From contig JAFGAR010000070.1 of assembly GCA_016933575.1 (NCBI GenBank), forward strand, positions 1 to 64,000: a stretch of 64,000 bases of DNA, given 5' to 3'. This DNA comes from Candidatus Thorarchaeota archaeon. Lineage in GTDB: Archaea > Asgardarchaeota > Thorarchaeia > Thorarchaeales > Thorarchaeaceae. The position numbers and the translations under genes are program-made. This document shows positions 33,039 through 42,263 of this stretch, in pieces. Within the stretch, counting starts at the first letter, position 1. Each line of letters opens with the position of its first letter. The notes under the pieces were generated by a model. It searched no databases. It was given only the letters and a program-made list of their open reading frames with translations, and was not told the DNA's origin.

Positions 33039-33424
33039 GTGAAAAACCATCAGTTGAGGCCTATCTAAATAATATCCAGGATGGTCATTTCAAAGCTTAC
33101 AAGTGTGTTGACTGTGGTATGGTCATTGCACCTCCCTCAGGTAGCTGCTATGGTTGTGGAAGTAGCAATATGTCATGGACTGAGGTAAGCGGGAAAGGCA
33201 AGTTAATCGCTTTCACGGTCATTCACATTGCTCCAGATGAGTTCGCAGAGGAAGTACCATACTATGTAGCAATTGTCGAGCTTGCAGAGGGTACTCGGGT
33301 GAGTGCTCGGTTGCTTGGTTACGACCCTCTGAAACCTGAAGATGTCAAGATTGGAATCGATGTCAAGCTAGACTATGAGATGGGCAAATCCGGTAGAAAC
33401 TATCTGGCATTTAGACCCATTTAA
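33035..33424 (+). CDS. DUF35 OB-fold / zinc-ribbon acyl-CoA-binding partner
   Basis: A 129-residue protein with an N-terminal rubredoxin-like zinc ribbon (Cys24, Cys27, Cys38, Cys41) and a C-terminal OB fold (G-K-L-I-A-F-T-V-I-H through V-S-A-R-L-L-G-Y). DUF35 proteins bind thiolase and shuttle CoA intermediates between active sites in archaeal HMG-CoA synthase complexes. The four-base overlap with the thiolase gene strongly suggests these two form such a complex. Confidence 0.92.
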   Translation: MSEKPSVEAYLNNIQDGHFKAYKCVDCGMVIAPPSGSCYGCGSSNMSWTEVSGKGKLIAFTVIHIAPDEFAEEVPYYVAIVELAEGTRVSARLLGYDPLKPEDVKIGIDVKLDYEMGKSGRNYLAFRPI

Positions 33425-33433
33425 TTCCCAGAG

Positions 33434-33454
33434 GGGTTTCTATAAAAGAAACCC
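33434..33454 (+). terminator. Hairpin after the thiolase-DUF35 operon
   Basis: An 8-bp stem (33434-33441 with 33447-33454, loop ATAAA) starts 10 bases after the stop and can be extended by a G-U pair. The following bases are pyrimidine-rich (TCTCCTCC). Likely terminator. Confidence 0.5.
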
Positions 33455-33518
33455 TTCTCCTCCATTTCACAATCTCTATAATCCGTTCTCTACTGCCAAT
33501 GTAGTGAGGTAGTCAGAT

Positions 33519-34508
33519 GTGATTGAGAAGAAATACTCTGAATTACTACGTATAAAGCCCAAACCTGACAAGATGACATTCTCTGAATGTTCATCAGGGT
33601 TGAGAGCTCGTTTTGATCGAGGTCTTCTCGAAAAGCATCTACCTGTAACCTCCGGTGTTCAAAAAGGAGACCAGAGTCTACTTGAAGTACTCGGGGTAGT
33701 GATTCCTGAAAGTACTCGTGAAGCGTTGAAGGCTACAGAGTTTATCGGAGTCTATGGTCGAATAGTCACTTCCGAGGATTTTCCAAATCTTCTCTGTTTG
33801 CAGTATCTATACGTCTGGGACTATCAAGCAGTTCCAGCTCATGAGGCTGATTATGAGCCTATCTTTGTATACGTTGACAAACGAAGAGAATATGCTATCT
33901 ATGACCTTGCTCATTATTGTTCAAGAAGAATTGACCTCTCTGCTCCAATCAAAGGAACTCTTGGTCTTCGAATGATTCCGGGTTGGCATTCTTTTCTCCC
34001 TGCATATATCACCGATGGCTCTAGGGATAATAATCTGAACATACAACCTCTCTCTGATCAACATCTTCGCAGCTGGTGGTCAATTCCTGAGGAGGCTCCA
34101 AGATTGAAGATAGTCAATCATCTAAGAGACCCCTTTCAGCTACAGGCACCTGGTCATTTCATGGATGCTCCTGATGAGAATGCAAAGACAATGTGCTGTT
34201 CATTTCTTCAAATCGAGAATGCAATGGCTGAGTTTGATGATCCTCGACAAGGTATCATTGAAGGTGTTAAACGAGCATTTGCCAATTGCGTTGGTCTTCT
34301 GGCTTTCTATAGAATCGGCGCATTTATTCAACTATTAACAGAGATGAGTGATATCGGAATGCTCAAAGTTCCACTAACATCAAAGGGAATCGATTTGGTA
34401 GCAATAAGTAACCTACTCCGAGATGGTCTTGTTTCGCTGACCAATGCAGGTCGACAGTTCTTCGAAGATTTCTATATGAGGCAACCCTCGGAAGATGAAC
34501 CAGAGTGA
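33519..34508 (+). CDS. Unknown soluble protein with a W-D-Y/H-x-x-D-Y-E-P motif
   Basis: A 329-residue protein without membrane segments. The start is GTG at 33519 with GAGGT about 10 bases upstream. A central region near residues 97-125 reads L-Q-Y-L-Y-V-W-D-Y-Q, then H-E-A-D-Y-E-P-I-F-V-Y-V-D. This recalls the H-x-x-D-W-E pattern of necrosis-inducing-like/Vps62-like folds; the likeness is only at motif level. The C-terminal 90 residues are helical, with a possible winged helix ending in L-V-S-L-T-N-A-G-R-Q-F-F-E-D-F. No function can be assigned. It converges on the DedA-like gene with no gap. Confidence 0.65.
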   Translation: MIEKKYSELLRIKPKPDKMTFSECSSGLRARFDRGLLEKHLPVTSGVQKGDQSLLEVLGVVIPESTREALKATEFIGVYGRIVTSEDFPNLLCLQYLYVWDYQAVPAHEADYEPIFVYVDKRREYAIYDLAHYCSRRIDLSAPIKGTLGLRMIPGWHSFLPAYITDGSRDNNLNIQPLSDQHLRSWWSIPEEAPRLKIVNHLRDPFQLQAPGHFMDAPDENAKTMCCSFLQIENAMAEFDDPRQGIIEGVKRAFANCVGLLAFYRIGAFIQLLTEMSDIGMLKVPLTSKGIDLVAISNLLRDGLVSLTNAGRQFFEDFYMRQPSEDEPE

Positions 34509-35255
34509 TTACTCTGTTGCTTGTATATCCGCTTTTCTAATTTTCTTGCCTACCTGTGCCCAGTCTAAGCGGACAGCAAGATATACGGTCACAATGAGTA
34601 ACACAATACCCAGGACTTCCACTGTTGCTGAGATTGGAGTGACAGGTCCTCCGACTCCTAATAGCTCAATGAACCAGTCCAAGCTAAGACGTCCAGCCCA
34701 CGAAACAGCTGAGAGAAAGATAATCTCACCAATAAGACATGGCCAAAATAACTTCCACCATGAATATCTGGCTACACCCAAAGCAACCACTGCAGGGTCT
34801 AGAGGAAGTGGTGTGGATGCTAGAAGAAAGATTGCAGCTGGTGTGGCTCTAGGATAGGTTTCAATGAATCTACTGAATCCCTTAGTATTAGCATCATCAA
34901 CTAGACGTCTTCCCGCATAACCCAGAGCATAGCTTGTCATATCGCCAATCGTTGCTCCAATACCTGACAAGATCCCCACTACCCAGGGATCGAATATGAA
35001 AGGACCAACAATTCCATCGCGCAAACCTCCAAGTACAAATGGAACGCCAGCAAACGGAATCTCGACAACAACACTTGCACTTCCCAGCAGACACACGAGG
35101 AATGTTCCTGGGTAGCCCAAAACAACTGCAAAATCAGCGACCCATTGAAAGAAATTAGCTAGTGGACTAACAGCAGAAGGATACACCAAGAGGACTATCC
35201 AATACATGAAAGCAATTATCATAGAAGACGCAAATACTTGATCTGCACGTCTCAT
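34509..35255 (-). CDS. DedA/VTT-domain membrane protein, copy 2
   Basis: A 248-residue membrane protein of the DedA/VTT (SNARE-associated) family. An N-terminal helix is followed by the VTT core with the re-entrant loop region E-I-P-F-A-G-V-P-F-V-L-G-G, G-A-T-I-G-D-M-T-S-Y-A-L-G-Y-A-G-R-R near 110, and F-L-L-A-S-T-P-L-P-L-D-P near 145, then two C-terminal helices. Relatives such as TMEM41B, VMP1, DedA and YqjA are lipid scramblases or flippases or support proton-dependent membrane homeostasis. It overlaps its paralogue by four bases. Confidence 0.82.
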   Translation of the reverse strand: MRRADQVFASSMIIAFMYWIVLLVYPSAVSPLANFFQWVADFAVVLGYPGTFLVCLLGSASVVVEIPFAGVPFVLGGLRDGIVGPFIFDPWVVGILSGIGATIGDMTSYALGYAGRRLVDDANTKGFSRFIETYPRATPAAIFLLASTPLPLDPAVVALGVARYSWWKLFWPCLIGEIIFLSAVSWAGRLSLDWFIELLGVGGPVTPISATVEVLGIVLLIVTVYLAVRLDWAQVGKKIRKADIQATE

Positions 35256-35986
35256 TGATCTTTGTCCTCCTCCTTTGGTATGAGCATAGACCAGTTAATC
35301 GTAACTAGAAAATAGATTGCTATAATAATCAACAAAACACTTGATACCTCAATAGCCCTCGAAATAATGCTTGTCGGATCGGTACTGCCTATCAATGAAC
35401 CAATGAAATCCAACCCAATTCTACCCGACCATGCTACTCCAATCATGAACATTGTCTTTCCAAGGAATTGGGGCATCATCACCTTCCACCATGGATATCT
35501 TGCTGCTCCTAGTGGGACAATTAGGACATCATCAGGAAACGGTGTCACAGCAAGGAACCATAATACAAATGGTGTCGCCTTTGGATGTCTTTCCACATAT
35601 TTCCTGAAAGCATCCCTCTGGTTCTCTTCTATAAGCTGACCTCCACCATAACCCACAAAATAACTTATCATCTCTCCGAGCATTGCACCAAACCCAGAAA
35701 GGAGACCTACCAGCCATGGATCAAAAAGGAATTGACCAGTCATTTCGTCAGTCAATCCTCCAAGAATGAAAGTCACTCCCATATACGGGAATGGGAAGAG
35801 TACTGTAGCGTTTCCGATAAAGGAGATCAGCAGATCACCAGAGTATCCAAGTAGTAGGGAAAAATCTAGAAACCAGTTGTATACAAGTACTATCGGACTA
35901 GCTATCCCTGGAATTATGATTGAAATTACAAAATACGCTGCCAATGAGATGATCGCAAGTAGAAGGAATTTATCAGCTCTTCTCAT
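35252..35986 (-). CDS. DedA/VTT-domain membrane protein, copy 1
   Basis: A 244-residue paralogue of the next gene, sharing the start M-R-R-A-D, the V-P-F/V-T-F-I-L-G-G-L loop, G-A-M-L-G-E-M-I-S-Y-F-V-G-Y-G-G and W-F-L-A-V-T-P-F-P-D-D. Where copy 2 has D-M-T-S-Y, this one has E-M-I-S-Y, so the acidic residue in the core is kept. The tandem, overlapping arrangement implies both are made together and may form a heteromer for lipid movement. Confidence 0.82.
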   Translation of the reverse strand: MRRADKFLLLAIISLAAYFVISIIIPGIASPIVLVYNWFLDFSLLLGYSGDLLISFIGNATVLFPFPYMGVTFILGGLTDEMTGQFLFDPWLVGLLSGFGAMLGEMISYFVGYGGGQLIEENQRDAFRKYVERHPKATPFVLWFLAVTPFPDDVLIVPLGAARYPWWKVMMPQFLGKTMFMIGVAWSGRIGLDFIGSLIGSTDPTSIISRAIEVSSVLLIIIAIYFLVTINWSMLIPKEEDKDQ

Positions 35987-36058
35987 CTTACTCTAGTCCG
36001 TCAGATGTCCATTATTGATTGAATATGAAGATTGTCACAGACAAATGCTGGTAACTTT

Positions 36059-36078
36059 AAGTGGTACGCAGACCACTT
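36059..36078. promoter_or_regulatory. Inverted repeat in the promoter of the LarA-like gene
   Basis: A 7-bp inverted repeat (36059-36065 with 36072-36078, 6-base spacer) lies just after the TATA-like CTTTAA at 36055-36060 and about 20 bases before the GTG start. Its position over the expected transcription start suits a repressor operator or a small leader hairpin. Confidence 0.3.
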
Positions 36079-36096
36079 CACATAGGGTAATCTCTC

Positions 36097-37365
36097 GTGA
36101 GAATCGATTTGCGTTATGGTGACGGATCTCTTCCATTAGAACTGCCGCGAAGGTTTGATGTCAATATTATCCAACCACGGTCAACCATTGATGCTCCTAG
36201 TTATCCTGAAGAAGTTGTCAGAGCGATTGAGAACCCTGTTAATGCAAATCCTCTCTCACAGTTACATAATGCACCATCTACGACTTCCATAGTGGTGAAT
36301 GGATCTCAAGATATCAATATCACAAAAAGACTTCTTGATACCCTTCTCGACTTACTTCGAACCTTCATATCTGACTCTCAAAATATTGCAATCATTTTTC
36401 CAATTGATGGCAAACAGAAATCTGATGTGAAGAACATCGATAGGTTGCATAAGACTATCTTGAAAGAAGGCTATGAGTTAGTATTTCATGATTCAAGGGA
36501 ATCTGATTCAGTACAAAATATTGGTACGACTCCCACTCATTCAACTCCAGTGTCTGTGAATAAGAGATTTTTAGAATCAGATATCAGAATTGGACTTGGA
36601 ACGATTCGACCCAACATCTTTACTGGAGTCACTGGAGGACCCATGTCTGTTCTCCCCTTTGCTTGTGGAATTAAGACAATTATACGAAATGCAAAACTTC
36701 AAGCTACTCGACCAACCGGTCCACTCAATCTGAAAAATGCAGCATCTATTGACATGATGGAAGCAAGTAAGATTGCAGGGCTACAGTATGTTCTCAATGC
36801 GATACCTGACTATAATGGTACAATCTCTAAGATTATTGCAGGTAGCCCATCTGATGTCTGGGAAAGTAGTATAAATTTGGTTCGAACTCTTACAGAAGCT
36901 CCTATTCGTCAAAAGGCGGATATCGCAATTGTCAGCGCTGGGGGATCTGGATGGGATAAGTCGCTCTATGATGCAGTAGATTGTCTCTATGCCGCACATG
37001 AGGCAACTGAACATGGAGGTGTCATTGTCCTAATTGCTGAATGCTCTGATGGTCCTGGACCAACCGGTTTTGTTAGAGGTGTTTCCGATTGTTCATCTGA
37101 AAATGAAATAGATACAATGGCTGAAACAAGTTTCGAGTTGGGAATGGAAAGAGCACGATTCTTTTGGCGAGTTCTTTCATCCAAGAAATTAGTGTTATGC
37201 AGTAGATTAAGAGAGTCAATTGTTACAGAACGTTTTCACAGCCACGCAGTCAGAGACCCTCAAGAAGGTCTTGAATTAGCAAAGGGTCTACTAGTTTCTA
37301 CATCAAAGATTGCTCTCATCCCAAATGGTAATACAACCATCCCAATTCAGACCAATTCAATATGA
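36097..37365 (+). CDS. LarA-family protein lacking the catalytic residues
   Basis: A 422-residue relative of nickel-pincer lactate racemase LarA (DUF2088 fold), recognisable by R-I-D-L-R-Y-G at the start, I-G-L-G-T-I-R-P-N-I-F-T-G-V-T-G-G near 165-181, and the C-terminal A-D-I-A-I-V-S-A-G-G region. In L. plantarum LarA the cofactor and catalytic residues are His108, His174, Lys184 and His200. The aligned positions here appear to be Gln107, Asn173, Met183 and Asn198. It is therefore unlikely to hold the nickel pyridinium cofactor or to racemise lactate. The role may be regulatory, or it may use a different chemistry. The start is GTG. Confidence 0.75.
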   Translation: MRIDLRYGDGSLPLELPRRFDVNIIQPRSTIDAPSYPEEVVRAIENPVNANPLSQLHNAPSTTSIVVNGSQDINITKRLLDTLLDLLRTFISDSQNIAIIFPIDGKQKSDVKNIDRLHKTILKEGYELVFHDSRESDSVQNIGTTPTHSTPVSVNKRFLESDIRIGLGTIRPNIFTGVTGGPMSVLPFACGIKTIIRNAKLQATRPTGPLNLKNAASIDMMEASKIAGLQYVLNAIPDYNGTISKIIAGSPSDVWESSINLVRTLTEAPIRQKADIAIVSAGGSGWDKSLYDAVDCLYAAHEATEHGGVIVLIAECSDGPGPTGFVRGVSDCSSENEIDTMAETSFELGMERARFFWRVLSSKKLVLCSRLRESIVTERFHSHAVRDPQEGLELAKGLLVSTSKIALIPNGNTTIPIQTNSI

Positions 37366-37668
37366 TTACTTCTCATCAAAGAGGGCATCTACAGCACCAA
37401 TAGCTCCTCGTGCCTCTTCACTAGTAAACTCGCCTAGTGAACCTGATTTTGCGATCTGTATTGTAACAACAGCTTGTTCATCTCTGGGTTGCATCTCCCA
37501 CGAAACATCGAACCCTGGTTGTTCAGCAATGAATTGCTTTAGCATATCGAGCCATGCTTCCTTGACGTCGTCTATCGTGATGTAAATGAACTCTATGAGT
37601 GGGATTGATATTTCGACCCTAAGAATACGTCCATCAAGGATGTAGTAGTTTTCAATGTCCCATGGCAT
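37366..37668 (-). CDS. Small protein of unknown function
   Basis: A 100-residue soluble protein with an alternating strand/helix pattern: L-R-V-E-I-S-I-P-L-I-E-F-I, a helix E-A-W-L-D-M-L-K-Q-F-I-A, then A-V-V-T-I-Q-I-A-K and a C-terminal helix A-R-G-A-I-G-A-V-D-A-L-F. A ferredoxin-like alpha-beta fold is possible. No family recognised. Its stop abuts the stop of the convergent LarA-like gene. Confidence 0.6.
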   Translation of the reverse strand: MPWDIENYYILDGRILRVEISIPLIEFIYITIDDVKEAWLDMLKQFIAEQPGFDVSWEMQPRDEQAVVTIQIAKSGSLGEFTSEEARGAIGAVDALFDEK

Positions 37669-37730
37669 AGGATTGCCTCGCAGTGAATTCGCATTGTCTG
37701 ATAGATAAGTGTTCTTAGCCTGTTTGATAT

Positions 37731-40700
37731 CTATTCTTCTGTTGTGTTATCTTTTTTGGGCTCTTCATCTTTCTTTGCCGTTAAGAGCGATTCAACATCC
37801 TTAACGAAGGCTTCCATTGGGTCAATCTCTTTCTCAGACTCAGAAGGTGGAGGTTCGATATCTACGTCCTTGTCGTGAGTTGGTTCTTCTTCTTTCTCTT
37901 CTTCTATATCCTCAGGCTCTTCTTCTGTAATCTCATCCTCTGGAACTGGTTCCATGTCTTCCTCAGACTCTTCGGTTGAAGGCCCTTCCATGATTTCTGT
38001 TGGCTCTCCATTAGAGAGACCCATCCCCTGTCGTTGAAGGACAGTCTGCACGCCGACTGGGACTATTGCGCCTTTGTCTTGAAGGGCTAACAGTCTATCC
38101 AGGATTTTAGCTTCGGATTCTTCGAGCATCTCAGAGAGTGGTGTCAACAGATTTCTGATGAAGAACTCTCCCCGTTCATCCCTGACTGCTGCAATGTAAT
38201 CAAGAATTCTTGCTTCAGTTTTCGAGACCTTTTGTGTTGGTCCAAACCTGTGCGGGAGCAGCCATGAATAATTGAATGCTGAATTCAATGTTGATACGAC
38301 CCATTCTGGGTCGAAGCAGTCGATAAGCCCAGTCCACCCATCAAGGTCTCTCTCATATTGATTCTCGAATAGTTCAACAAAGAATTGCAATCGGTCTTTT
38401 AGGAGGGGCGTCATCTCTCCCTCCAAAATGAGGATTCCTATGATCTTATCACCGCTATAGCTGTTCAATCGAAGTCCATGATATTGGATCTCTTCAAGAG
38501 TTCCACGTACGCCATCACCTTTGATTTCACCATATACACTCGTTATTGCTGCAATGAATCCGCTGATTAGGTCTGGTTGAATTCTTTCGTCAGTGAATGG
38601 ATGGTAGAAGACACAAGTTCCTCTATCGAGGTAAACTGCCATGAAATGTCGAAGTGACTCTAGGTCAACAAACATCTGAAGCTGGTTGTCAAGCGAAGAG
38701 CGAGCTGCACGCTTCTTTGGTTTAATCTTACGATTATATGTGGCAGCTACAATTCCAAGGACTACAAATGAGATTAGTATGAGTCGTCCTATATTGTCCA
38801 TGAAAAAGAAGTTGAAGAGAATTAGTAGTGGATTGGTTCCTGCTCCAACAGTTATTGCCTTTTCAGCGCTCCATAGTAGTCTACTTCCGTGATAATACGC
38901 TTCAGCTTGAATCGACTCGATACTTCCAGATGGAATCTCAAAATTCCATGTTGCAATACCATTTGTGTTTGTTGAGTCGTATTGTGAACTATCGTCTCTA
39001 ACGAGTTGAGTACCATTTACGAATGTAATTCTAACAACAAAATAGATGTCTTGTCCAACTACAGGCGTTCCTGTGTCATTATAACGTAATGTGGCAATTA
39101 GGCTTACAATTTGTCCCTCTATACTTGGGTCTCCCTCAGAAGTCAATTCAAGATTAACAGAACGTTTACCCTGAACGAGTAGTGAGAATGTGTCAGAGGC
39201 TGAGTTAGCCAAAGGTGCACTTGCCGCAATAGCTACCGTATAAGTTCCAGGCGTAAGATCGAGTAAAATTTCAATGCTGTAAACACCTGCTGAGTATGCT
39301 AATGTATAATCGACACCATCAAGGGTCATCACTACATTTGCTCCAGTTATTGGAGTGCTATAAAGCGAGTCTGAATACGTCACTGTAACTGTGAGATTCC
39401 ATTGTTCGTATTCTTGGTCGAGTGCGTCGATAGAGATAGTAGTAGTTGCTCGCACACTCAGGGTGAGAAAGACTGTAGTTGTTTCATATCCATATCTGAC
39501 CATGGTCACATTGACTTGATAAATCCCTGCAGTCTGAGGTGGTGCAATATTGACTGAATATTCTCCGACTGCATATACTGTTTCAATTCCATTGACTGTG
39601 ATATACAAGATAGCATCACTGATTATTGTACCAATCGAATCTCTTACAGTCATAGCCAGAGGCGCGTCTGTTGCATAATCTGTGGTCGCTGCGGAACTTG
39701 TCCACGAGTTTTCTAGCGAGGGAATATCCTCTGTCACATAGAGAGTCTGTGTTTCTTGTCCTTGGTCATAGCCATCTCTACTAGCTCGCACAGTGAGTGT
39801 TGTGGTACCAAGGTAATCACTACCATCCAGTGTGACTTCCCACTGCTCAGAAAGGGGATTATAGGTCATGTTTACTAGTGGATATCCAACGAATGTAACT
39901 CTGACCCAAGCATCGCTAATCGGGACAGAGTTGAAATTATATGTGACAGTTATCGTGATCTGTTCTATGTAGGTGATATTTCGATCTGTTGGGTTCCAAT
40001 CAACAGAGAATACAACTCCTGTCTCACTACTTACAGAGATCGTCAGTGTGTCATTATACTGAGGTGCATATCCTATCTTCCATGCACTAACGTTTAGTGA
40101 GATAATACCTGGGACACCAGTGAAATTCTCGCCATGCAATTCAATCCAATAGACCTCTGCTATACCGTCCCATGTGAGATTGTAGGTATGCGATTCAAAG
40201 GTGACATTCACCCATGCACCTGGAATACGTATATCATTCACATCCACGTAGGAAACTGTGAGATTTGTACTTTCCAAGTAAGAAATGTCATTACCCTGCA
40301 ACCAAGTCCAGTTAATCGGTTTAGTTTCATAGGTTAGGTCAATAGCGATTATTAGACTCTGATTTTCCAAAGCATACCCTTCTGCATAGATGTAAAGAAG
40401 ATGAATACATGATGACATCCCTGTTGTGTCTATATCCTTCGTCCACCTCCCATTTCCCTGATCATCCATAGTCGCATTGATTATCGCACCAAATGAATAT
40501 GTGACATCTGATAGGGAATCATCTATTCCTAGAAACGGAAATATGCAATCAAAATCAACACCTATTGAGAATGCTGAAGATGTATCAGCGTATGCTGAGA
40601 TACTATAATCATCAGCAACAAGAGTTGTTGAGTAGAACACGAAGACTTCTGTCACCAGATAGCCTGCTTCCAAACCGTTTGACCAGAACACTTCAATTGA

Positions 40701-42263
40701 ATATGTTCCATTATAATCTGCAATTGAGTCTATATTCCAGAGATAGTTTGTAAGACCTCCAGACACTGATACATTTGCAGGTGTATATGTAACCACGCCT
40801 CCGTACCAAATTGTGAGATTTGTCATTCCGCTTTCCTGAGGAGTGCCAATTCCATCTTCAACTGAAACATCAATATCGACGTCTGTGAGAATACTTACTT
40901 TATCTAGGATGGGAATTCCCGTAGAAGAATCAGAAAGATCTATTGCAGTGACATAATTATCTGCAGTATTGGTTAGAATCCAAGTGCCATTCGTCAAGTC
41001 CGTACAGTAAACTAGACTTCCAATCTTTGTGAAATGTCCATAATCAATACTAGTGCTATTGTATAGTCCGATTGGAGTCCAATCTGACGGTATTGAAACA
41101 TTCGCGAAATAAGTTGTTGTACCTGATGCTACTGGAAAGTCTAAAATCATTGAAACATTCCAATATACTTGATCTCCTGAATTTATCACATTCCAAATAG
41201 TTGATGCAGTGCTCTCTTTCTTATATTGGAGGGTTATGTTATAATCTATGGTAATCGACTGGTTCGATTGAAAATTAATTAATGCCATGTCATCATTTGA
41301 TGTGAATGACCAAGATGTTCCACTTAAGCTGGTTCCATTGCCTGTTAGGGCAATTTGCTCTGCGGTGGCATAAGTAAGAGGCGCATTTTCAGTCTTATTC
41401 CAAGGTGTATATGTATAGTTGAGTTCAGCTTCTCTTATTTGCCCTGCGTCATAGACATCCCAATCATTTGGAGGTGCTACGTCACGTAAGTGATAGCCAG
41501 TCTGAAGACCTGCATAGGGATACCTTGCTTCCCACCAGATTGAATTGAACACCCATTCATCCACTGGAAAAGGTAAGTATTGACCTATCATATTTGTCCC
41601 ATCTATAACTACATAGTAGAACGTACTCGCATTCATAATAGCTCCGTCTGGAGAACAATCGTGAGTTATTACTTGGTAAAAAGCAGTTTGACTGAATGGT
41701 GTTACCCATCCAGTGACATTAGTTTGTTTATCAGAAAAATTACTTCTCACAACGAGATATGCATGACCCAGAGTGGCTTCGTATTCTGGTGATCGGTAGG
41801 TAAGAGAGTAATTTTCCAGTTTTCCATCGTGAGGCTGATTGTAAAATTCTTGATACAATGCATCTGTTATCAATCCTGTATTATTCTCTATTTTGATGGC
41901 ATCATTAGGATTGATGTTGAATGTCTTACGTTCCGCTGTAGCATTGATATCACTTGCATTGATTTCTATACTAAATAGTGTCCATCCTGGAATTTGATAG
42001 GATGAAAGGTCCAATTGTTCTTGATGGAGTGCATTGTTATATGAGTTCAAAATACTCATTGACTGCCCATTAATGAATCGAGTCATTGATAACACGAGAT
42101 TAGTATCGACTCCATCATTTCCCACATCTGCAATTATTGAATGATCATAAAATGGATTTGAGGTATTAGTAATCGGAGTCACTGTTGAGGGATTAATATC
42201 TGCAATAACGGGAATTATCAGTATTAGCATAAATAAGATGATTGAACTCCGGGTCTTTCTCAT
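37731..42263 (-). CDS. Giant surface receptor with Ig-like repeats and a longin-like cytoplasmic domain
   Basis: A 1510-residue type I membrane protein. There is a signal peptide (1-21), then an N-terminal domain (about 30-330) shared with the 2863-residue neighbour, then about eight Ig-like repeats (about 440-1130) rich in N-x-S/T sites. A membrane helix follows at about 1145-1170 with K-I-K-P-K-K-R on the inner side. The cytoplasmic part begins with a longin/roadblock-like domain (about 1190-1330: L-R-H-F-M-A-V-Y-L-D-R-G-T-C-V-F-Y and P-D-L-I-S-G-F-I-A-A-I). Next is a possible winged helix (about 1345-1405, A-K-I-L-D-R-L-L-A-L-Q-D-K-G-A-I), then a very acidic tail (about 1410-1500). It probably binds outside and recruits small-GTPase-type partners inside. 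GTGAGG precedes the ATG. Confidence 0.8.
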   Translation of the reverse strand: MRKTRSSIILFMLILIIPVIADINPSTVTPITNTSNPFYDHSIIADVGNDGVDTNLVLSMTRFINGQSMSILNSYNNALHQEQLDLSSYQIPGWTLFSIEINASDINATAERKTFNINPNDAIKIENNTGLITDALYQEFYNQPHDGKLENYSLTYRSPEYEATLGHAYLVVRSNFSDKQTNVTGWVTPFSQTAFYQVITHDCSPDGAIMNASTFYYVVIDGTNMIGQYLPFPVDEWVFNSIWWEARYPYAGLQTGYHLRDVAPPNDWDVYDAGQIREAELNYTYTPWNKTENAPLTYATAEQIALTGNGTSLSGTSWSFTSNDDMALINFQSNQSITIDYNITLQYKKESTASTIWNVINSGDQVYWNVSMILDFPVASGTTTYFANVSIPSDWTPIGLYNSTSIDYGHFTKIGSLVYCTDLTNGTWILTNTADNYVTAIDLSDSSTGIPILDKVSILTDVDIDVSVEDGIGTPQESGMTNLTIWYGGVVTYTPANVSVSGGLTNYLWNIDSIADYNGTYSIEVFWSNGLEAGYLVTEVFVFYSTTLVADDYSISAYADTSSAFSIGVDFDCIFPFLGIDDSLSDVTYSFGAIINATMDDQGNGRWTKDIDTTGMSSCIHLLYIYAEGYALENQSLIIAIDLTYETKPINWTWLQGNDISYLESTNLTVSYVDVNDIRIPGAWVNVTFESHTYNLTWDGIAEVYWIELHGENFTGVPGIISLNVSAWKIGYAPQYNDTLTISVSSETGVVFSVDWNPTDRNITYIEQITITVTYNFNSVPISDAWVRVTFVGYPLVNMTYNPLSEQWEVTLDGSDYLGTTTLTVRASRDGYDQGQETQTLYVTEDIPSLENSWTSSAATTDYATDAPLAMTVRDSIGTIISDAILYITVNGIETVYAVGEYSVNIAPPQTAGIYQVNVTMVRYGYETTTVFLTLSVRATTTISIDALDQEYEQWNLTVTVTYSDSLYSTPITGANVVMTLDGVDYTLAYSAGVYSIEILLDLTPGTYTVAIAASAPLANSASDTFSLLVQGKRSVNLELTSEGDPSIEGQIVSLIATLRYNDTGTPVVGQDIYFVVRITFVNGTQLVRDDSSQYDSTNTNGIATWNFEIPSGSIESIQAEAYYHGSRLLWSAEKAITVGAGTNPLLILFNFFFMDNIGRLILISFVVLGIVAATYNRKIKPKKRAARSSLDNQLQMFVDLESLRHFMAVYLDRGTCVFYHPFTDERIQPDLISGFIAAITSVYGEIKGDGVRGTLEEIQYHGLRLNSYSGDKIIGILILEGEMTPLLKDRLQFFVELFENQYERDLDGWTGLIDCFDPEWVVSTLNSAFNYSWLLPHRFGPTQKVSKTEARILDYIAAVRDERGEFFIRNLLTPLSEMLEESEAKILDRLLALQDKGAIVPVGVQTVLQRQGMGLSNGEPTEIMEGPSTEESEEDMEPVPEDEITEEEPEDIEEEKEEEPTHDKDVDIEPPPSESEKEIDPMEAFVKDVESLLTAKKDEEPKKDNTTEE

